Below, piece after piece: positions 60,886 to 64,000 of a stretch of DNA of 64,000 nucleotides; positions within the stretch are counted from its first letter, which is position 1, and every line of letters begins with the position of its first letter. The notes beneath the pieces were generated by a model, which did no database searches, had not been told where the DNA came from, and saw only the letters and a list, made by a program, of their open reading frames with translations. This DNA is from Flammeovirgaceae bacterium UBA1842 (GTDB taxonomy: Bacteria > Bacteroidota > Bacteroidia > Cytophagales > Cyclobacteriaceae). The stretch lies in assembly GCA_002338655.1 (NCBI GenBank), contig DDIU01000011.1:1-64000 (forward strand), in the 5' to 3' direction. Position numbers and translations under genes: made by a program.

Positions 60886-60928
60886 ATGCCGTCCCGAAAA
60901 AAGTTTTTTTTGGGACGGCATTTTTTTT
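60886..60928 (+). terminator. Terminator after the alginate-export-type porin
   Basis: The stem TGCCGTCCC/GGGACGGCA with a 16-base loop is followed by eight T residues, 22 bp after the stop codon. Confidence 0.9.
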
Positions 60929-60973
60929 GGAATCTCAATTCAAACTGCTTTTAAAGCCTCTGAATGGTGAATT

Positions 60974-61387
60974 TTACTGAAAATGAGCGTTATAGGTATT
61001 AAAAGACTCCTTTAATTGCTCAATAATTGCTGTTGCTTTTTGTTCGCTTTCTGCATCACCCAATGCTGTTATCAATTCTATATGAGGATAGAGCCATTTG
61101 TGAAGCTCATCATGGCTTTTACCTGTCATTGTACAACTTTTTATAAGGCCATTATTTTTATCCTTAAGTTGCTCGGCAAGCTGCTTATAGTCGCTACCAT
61201 CATATTCATTGAGCATTTTTTCGCCATCAAGAATGTAGGGTATCATTTCAGCATTTACTTTCCATTTTTGTCCATTGTCCAACTCAAGAGGTGAGTCATC
61301 GCTATGTTCATTATGTTCTGTAGTGCCAGTACAGCTAAATACGAATAATGCCATTAAAAACATGGCAGATAATTTAAGTGTTTTCAT
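60974..61387 (-). CDS. Small lipoprotein of the nos cluster, function unknown
   Basis: This 137-residue protein has a lipobox VFSC (C19) and a soluble helical domain with SCTMTGKSHDELHKWLYPHIELI, which contains one cysteine, a methionine and several histidines that could bind copper or haem; no family is recognised with certainty. It follows nosDFY by 29 bp on the same strand and probably belongs to that operon, so a role in copper handling for N2O reductase is possible. Confidence 0.75.
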   Translation of the reverse strand: MKTLKLSAMFLMALFVFSCTGTTEHNEHSDDSPLELDNGQKWKVNAEMIPYILDGEKMLNEYDGSDYKQLAEQLKDKNNGLIKSCTMTGKSHDELHKWLYPHIELITALGDAESEQKATAIIEQLKESFNTYNAHFQ

Positions 61388-61416
61388 AGTATATTTTTTT
61401 AAGTGAATTATGCATT

Positions 61417-62199
61417 TTAGAAATCCTTACGTTTGGCTAATCTTACCATAGAAAGCACGGGAATGATTACCCAAAACAACCCACAGCTTAGTGAAACAAT
61501 AAAGCCAATGGAAGTACCAAAAAACTTATTGAAAACTGCTCCAGTGTATCCCAGTAATGCTGAAACATCAAGTTGTAACATTATCAAAATACGTGAAAGA
61601 TCAATTGGATTCAATGTAGTCATTATCAATGAAAATTTATCAAGTGGGTAATCTTCAAAAATGAACAACGACAATAAAAACAGGCCATCATAAAGCACCG
61701 CAAGAAATAACCAAACGAATATGGCTAAACTAAAGCCTTTAATTTTATTTTCATTTTTAACGGCTATTACAAATGCCAGGGCCACAAATGTGAAGGTAAG
61801 TAAGCTGCCTGCCAACAAGAGGACGACAAAATTGGTGAGCGCTATCGACCCTAGAATGCCATAAAACAAAAACGGGATACCCAGCCCTAAAACAAAACTT
61901 AGTGTCAAAGAAATGGTGAGGCCAAAATATTGGCCAAGCAATATGGATTCCCTTCTGATAGGTTGGGCCAAAAGTAGCTCAATAAATTCCCGTGAATTAT
62001 AATAATACATAACCCCAAACATGGTGGCTATTAATGGACAAAGAATGATGATTATATTCATCAAACTGACGACCGCCCGGCCTACATCATTGCTGAGATA
62101 AAGTAGTGATCCTGCAGTAACTGCAAAGAATAAAAAGTAGATCAAGCTCCACCTACTTCTAATCAAATCAAAAAAACTGTATTTAAATATCTTTATCAT
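61417..62199 (-). CDS. nosY: ABC transporter permease NosY
   Basis: This 260-residue protein has six transmembrane helices and the ABC-2 permease pattern (YYNSREFIELLLAQPIRRESILLGQYFGL). With NosF and NosD it forms the NosDFY complex, which helps assemble the copper centre of N2O reductase. It starts 5 bp after nosF. Its place in the order nosD-nosF-nosY identifies it. Confidence 0.92.
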   Translation of the reverse strand: MIKIFKYSFFDLIRSRWSLIYFLFFAVTAGSLLYLSNDVGRAVVSLMNIIIILCPLIATMFGVMYYYNSREFIELLLAQPIRRESILLGQYFGLTISLTLSFVLGLGIPFLFYGILGSIALTNFVVLLLAGSLLTFTFVALAFVIAVKNENKIKGFSLAIFVWLFLAVLYDGLFLLSLFIFEDYPLDKFSLIMTTLNPIDLSRILIMLQLDVSALLGYTGAVFNKFFGTSIGFIVSLSCGLFWVIIPVLSMVRLAKRKDF

Positions 62200-62204
62200 T
62201 TCAT

Positions 62205-62942
62205 TTAGTTCGGTAGTGATTCCATTTCTTTATGCTCTTCGCTATTCTTCATAAGGATTTTCGCAATAGAACGCTCCAATTTGACTTCTCCAGTCATCTC
62301 TTGCATATCTTCCAAGGTTCCTCTGAAGAAGATTTTCCCTTCAAGTAAAAATATGATCTCATCAGCCAACTCCTCTACCAAATCCATAATATGGGTTGTG
62401 AGCAATATTACCTTGCCATTAATTCGTTCTTCGTTAATCAATTCTTTGAGACTAATCAATGCGATAGGATCAAGTCCAGCCGTAGGTTCGTCCAGGATAA
62501 TATATTTAGCATTGAACATAAAACAAAGAACGAGGTTCACCTTTTGCCTTGTGCCACCGGAAAGGTTACTCAATCGGCTATTCAAAAATGGCTTCATACC
62601 AAACCTTTCAATCAACGGCTGTTCATCTGCTGGCTCATTTCTGATGTCCTTCACCATTTTGATCACTTCAGCAACAGTAAGGTTTTCAGGAAATCGAGCG
62701 ATCTGTGGCAGATAGCCAATTTGATTTCTATATAGCCAGTTCCCCTTTATTTTCTCGCCACCAACTTCAATATTACCACCATCAGGAATTACCATTCCAA
62801 GAATGCTTTTGATGATGGTAGTTTTACCAGATCCATTTGGTCCCAGAATAGCACAAATACCGGATTCCTTCACGTGCAGGTCAACTCCTTTAAGTACCTG
62901 ATTTTTTCCAAATGCTTTCTCAAGTTTCGTAATCTCAATCAT
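62205..62942 (-). CDS. nosF: ABC transporter ATPase NosF
   Basis: This 245-residue ATPase has Walker A GPNGSGKTT (near 35), the Q-loop QIGYLPQ, the signature LSGGTRQKV and Walker B YIILDEPTAGLDP. It drives NosDFY, which takes part in copper-site maturation of NosZ. Its ATG overlaps the nosD stop (ATGA), so nosD, nosF and nosY are one transcript. Confidence 0.94.
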   Translation of the reverse strand: MIEITKLEKAFGKNQVLKGVDLHVKESGICAILGPNGSGKTTIIKSILGMVIPDGGNIEVGGEKIKGNWLYRNQIGYLPQIARFPENLTVAEVIKMVKDIRNEPADEQPLIERFGMKPFLNSRLSNLSGGTRQKVNLVLCFMFNAKYIILDEPTAGLDPIALISLKELINEERINGKVILLTTHIMDLVEELADEIIFLLEGKIFFRGTLEDMQEMTGEVKLERSIAKILMKNSEEHKEMESLPN

Positions 62943-64000
62943 AAATTTGGTCTCATTAAAGGTCTGTCATCCACCAACGTGGCAGGTGTAAACACAGGGG
63001 TTACTTTTTCGGCAAAATTCAACAAATCAACAAATGGGCTCCTGAGTAGTATGATGGATGATTCACTCCGCGTTACTATATAGGAAAACAATTTCACTGG
63101 CCTATGTGGCACGTCACCAATTCCATCTTTATCCAAATCGTAGCCGGCATATTCACTCCAGTAATTACCTGTGTAAACATTATAATTTCTCGAACTATTT
63201 GTGGCTACATCAAAGGTGTTATTGAAAAAATTATTAGCACTTATGGTATTATCCATACTGCTGCCTAGTAGGCGCAATGCCCACCCATTCTGCTCAAAGG
63301 TGTTGTTTGTAATTTTTAATCGTGTAGCACTTTCACCATAAATGGCCGTGGTATTGGTAGTAAATCTATTGTTGATTATTTCACTGTCATAAATCTCCTT
63401 TAGCAAAAGTCCATAGGCTGACGTTCCCCAATTTCGATCGAAGTGATTCTCCTTCATAAGGATGTTTTTTGAGAACATAACCGCAACACCCGCTCCATTA
63501 TTTCTAAAAGTATTTCCTACATAAGTATCATTGTCTGAAAACATAAAATGAAGGCCATAACGTACATTGTCTTCCGTTACATTATTTATTATATCACTAT
63601 GATCAACAAATTCAAGGTAAATCCCATCTCGATGTTTCTTAATTATATTATGCTCAATACTCATGTTTTTGCAATACCAAAGATGAATGGCATTGCCCGA
63701 TGATATTTCTGCGATAGCTTCGCCCAAGATAACATTGTCTTTTATCAGGCAGTGCGATGATTTCTGAAGATATATACCAAAAAAGGTATTGATCAATCTG
63801 TTATTGATAATCACTACTCCCTTACTTCTCACTACATTTATACCTGCCCGGTCTACTCTATAACTAGTGCCTACATTTTGAATCTGAAAGCCCTCCATCC
63901 TTACGCTATCAGCGGTAATTGTAAATATTTCGTTGTCATTCTCACCATCAACAATCGGCCATTCGTACCCTATCAGGGTAAGTTTTTTGTTGATAATAAT
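62939..64000 (-). CDS. nosD: Periplasmic copper-assembly protein NosD (partial at the window edge)
   Basis: This right-handed beta-helix protein runs off the window edge. The part seen here (about 353 codons) shows the repeated N-x-F / G-I-Y-L pattern of the carbohydrate-binding/sugar-hydrolase fold (SHCLIKDNVIL, NNVTEDNVRYGLHFMFSDND, MKENHFDRNWGTS), as in NosD. The first ATG inside the window (63898) is not the real start: the frame stays open to the edge and still encodes NosD-like sequence (NKKLTLIGYEWPIVDG). NosD works with NosFY to load copper into N2O reductase; nosZ and nosL are expected just beyond the edge. Confidence 0.93.
   Translation of the reverse strand: MIINKKLTLIGYEWPIVDGENDNEIFTITADSVRMEGFQIQNVGTSYRVDRAGINVVRSKGVVIINNRLINTFFGIYLQKSSHCLIKDNVILGEAIAEISSGNAIHLWYCKNMSIEHNIIKKHRDGIYLEFVDHSDIINNVTEDNVRYGLHFMFSDNDTYVGNTFRNNGAGVAVMFSKNILMKENHFDRNWGTSAYGLLLKEIYDSEIINNRFTTNTTAIYGESATRLKITNNTFEQNGWALRLLGSSMDNTISANNFFNNTFDVATNSSRNYNVYTGNYWSEYAGYDLDKDGIGDVPHRPVKLFSYIVTRSESSIILLRSPFVDLLNFAEKVTPVFTPATLVDDRPLMRPNL

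Overview
The window is chromosomal DNA of a member of the Bacteroidota, most likely a Cytophagales-type marine or soil bacterium. Signs of this are two secreted proteins with type IX secretion C-terminal domains, a fused CcoNO cbb3 oxidase subunit, a CusA-type pump fused to a TolC-like domain, few Shine-Dalgarno sequences, and several probable TTG/GTG starts. No plasmid, phage or CRISPR genes are visible.

Layout. 0.2-15.4 kb is ordinary core: a rhodanese, a secreted M28 peptidase, DnaG, an Mrp-NfuA Fe-S pair, a secreted M43 metalloprotease, D-Ala-D-Ala ligase followed by a PASTA protein, a T9SS substrate with a rhodanese, and an M50 protease with a HAD phosphatase. A CAU-anticodon tRNA at 15.46 kb marks the edge of an accessory block (15.5-21.9 kb). 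That block holds two Rhs C-terminal tips with their probable immunity genes, an orphan membrane gene and a ParE-type toxin-antitoxin pair. These units are separated by palindromic repeats, and a 141-bp repeat with 20-bp terminal inverted repeats flanks the Rhs part.

21.9-47.4 kb is a low-oxygen and stress region. It holds universal stress proteins, a PAS histidine kinase with a receiver-CRP hybrid regulator, a beta-CASP nuclease, two YceI proteins, a porin, a heavy-metal RND efflux pair, a CoA-transferase, a complete set of cbb3 oxidase structural genes with assembly factors (ccoNO-Q-P-G-H plus a TauE/SafE-like protein), three more Usp genes and small stress proteins. 47.5-64 kb continues with a 597-residue protein of unknown function, a B12-dependent (class II) ribonucleotide reductase, an FNR-like regulator, nadAB, then a denitrification cluster: an unusual polytopic membrane protein, SCO1, NirV-like, NirK fused to cytochrome c, an outer-membrane porin, and nosDFY, which runs off the right edge.

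How it fits together. Thirteen intergenic copies of an FNR-box-like motif, TGAY-N4-RTCA, lie between 22.4 and 59.5 kb. They sit next to the cbb3 oxidase, nirK, nrdJ, the FNR-like gene itself, Usp genes, YceI genes and the beta-CASP gene, commonly 50-90 bp before the start codon. The simplest reading is one oxygen/NO-responsive regulon spread over 40 kb. It would switch the cell to high-affinity respiration, nitrite and N2O reduction, oxygen-independent dNTP synthesis and dormancy-type stress proteins. The most unusual parts are this regulon, the palindrome-bracketed Rhs tip cassettes, and two uncharacterised proteins (47500-49293 and 55435-56595).
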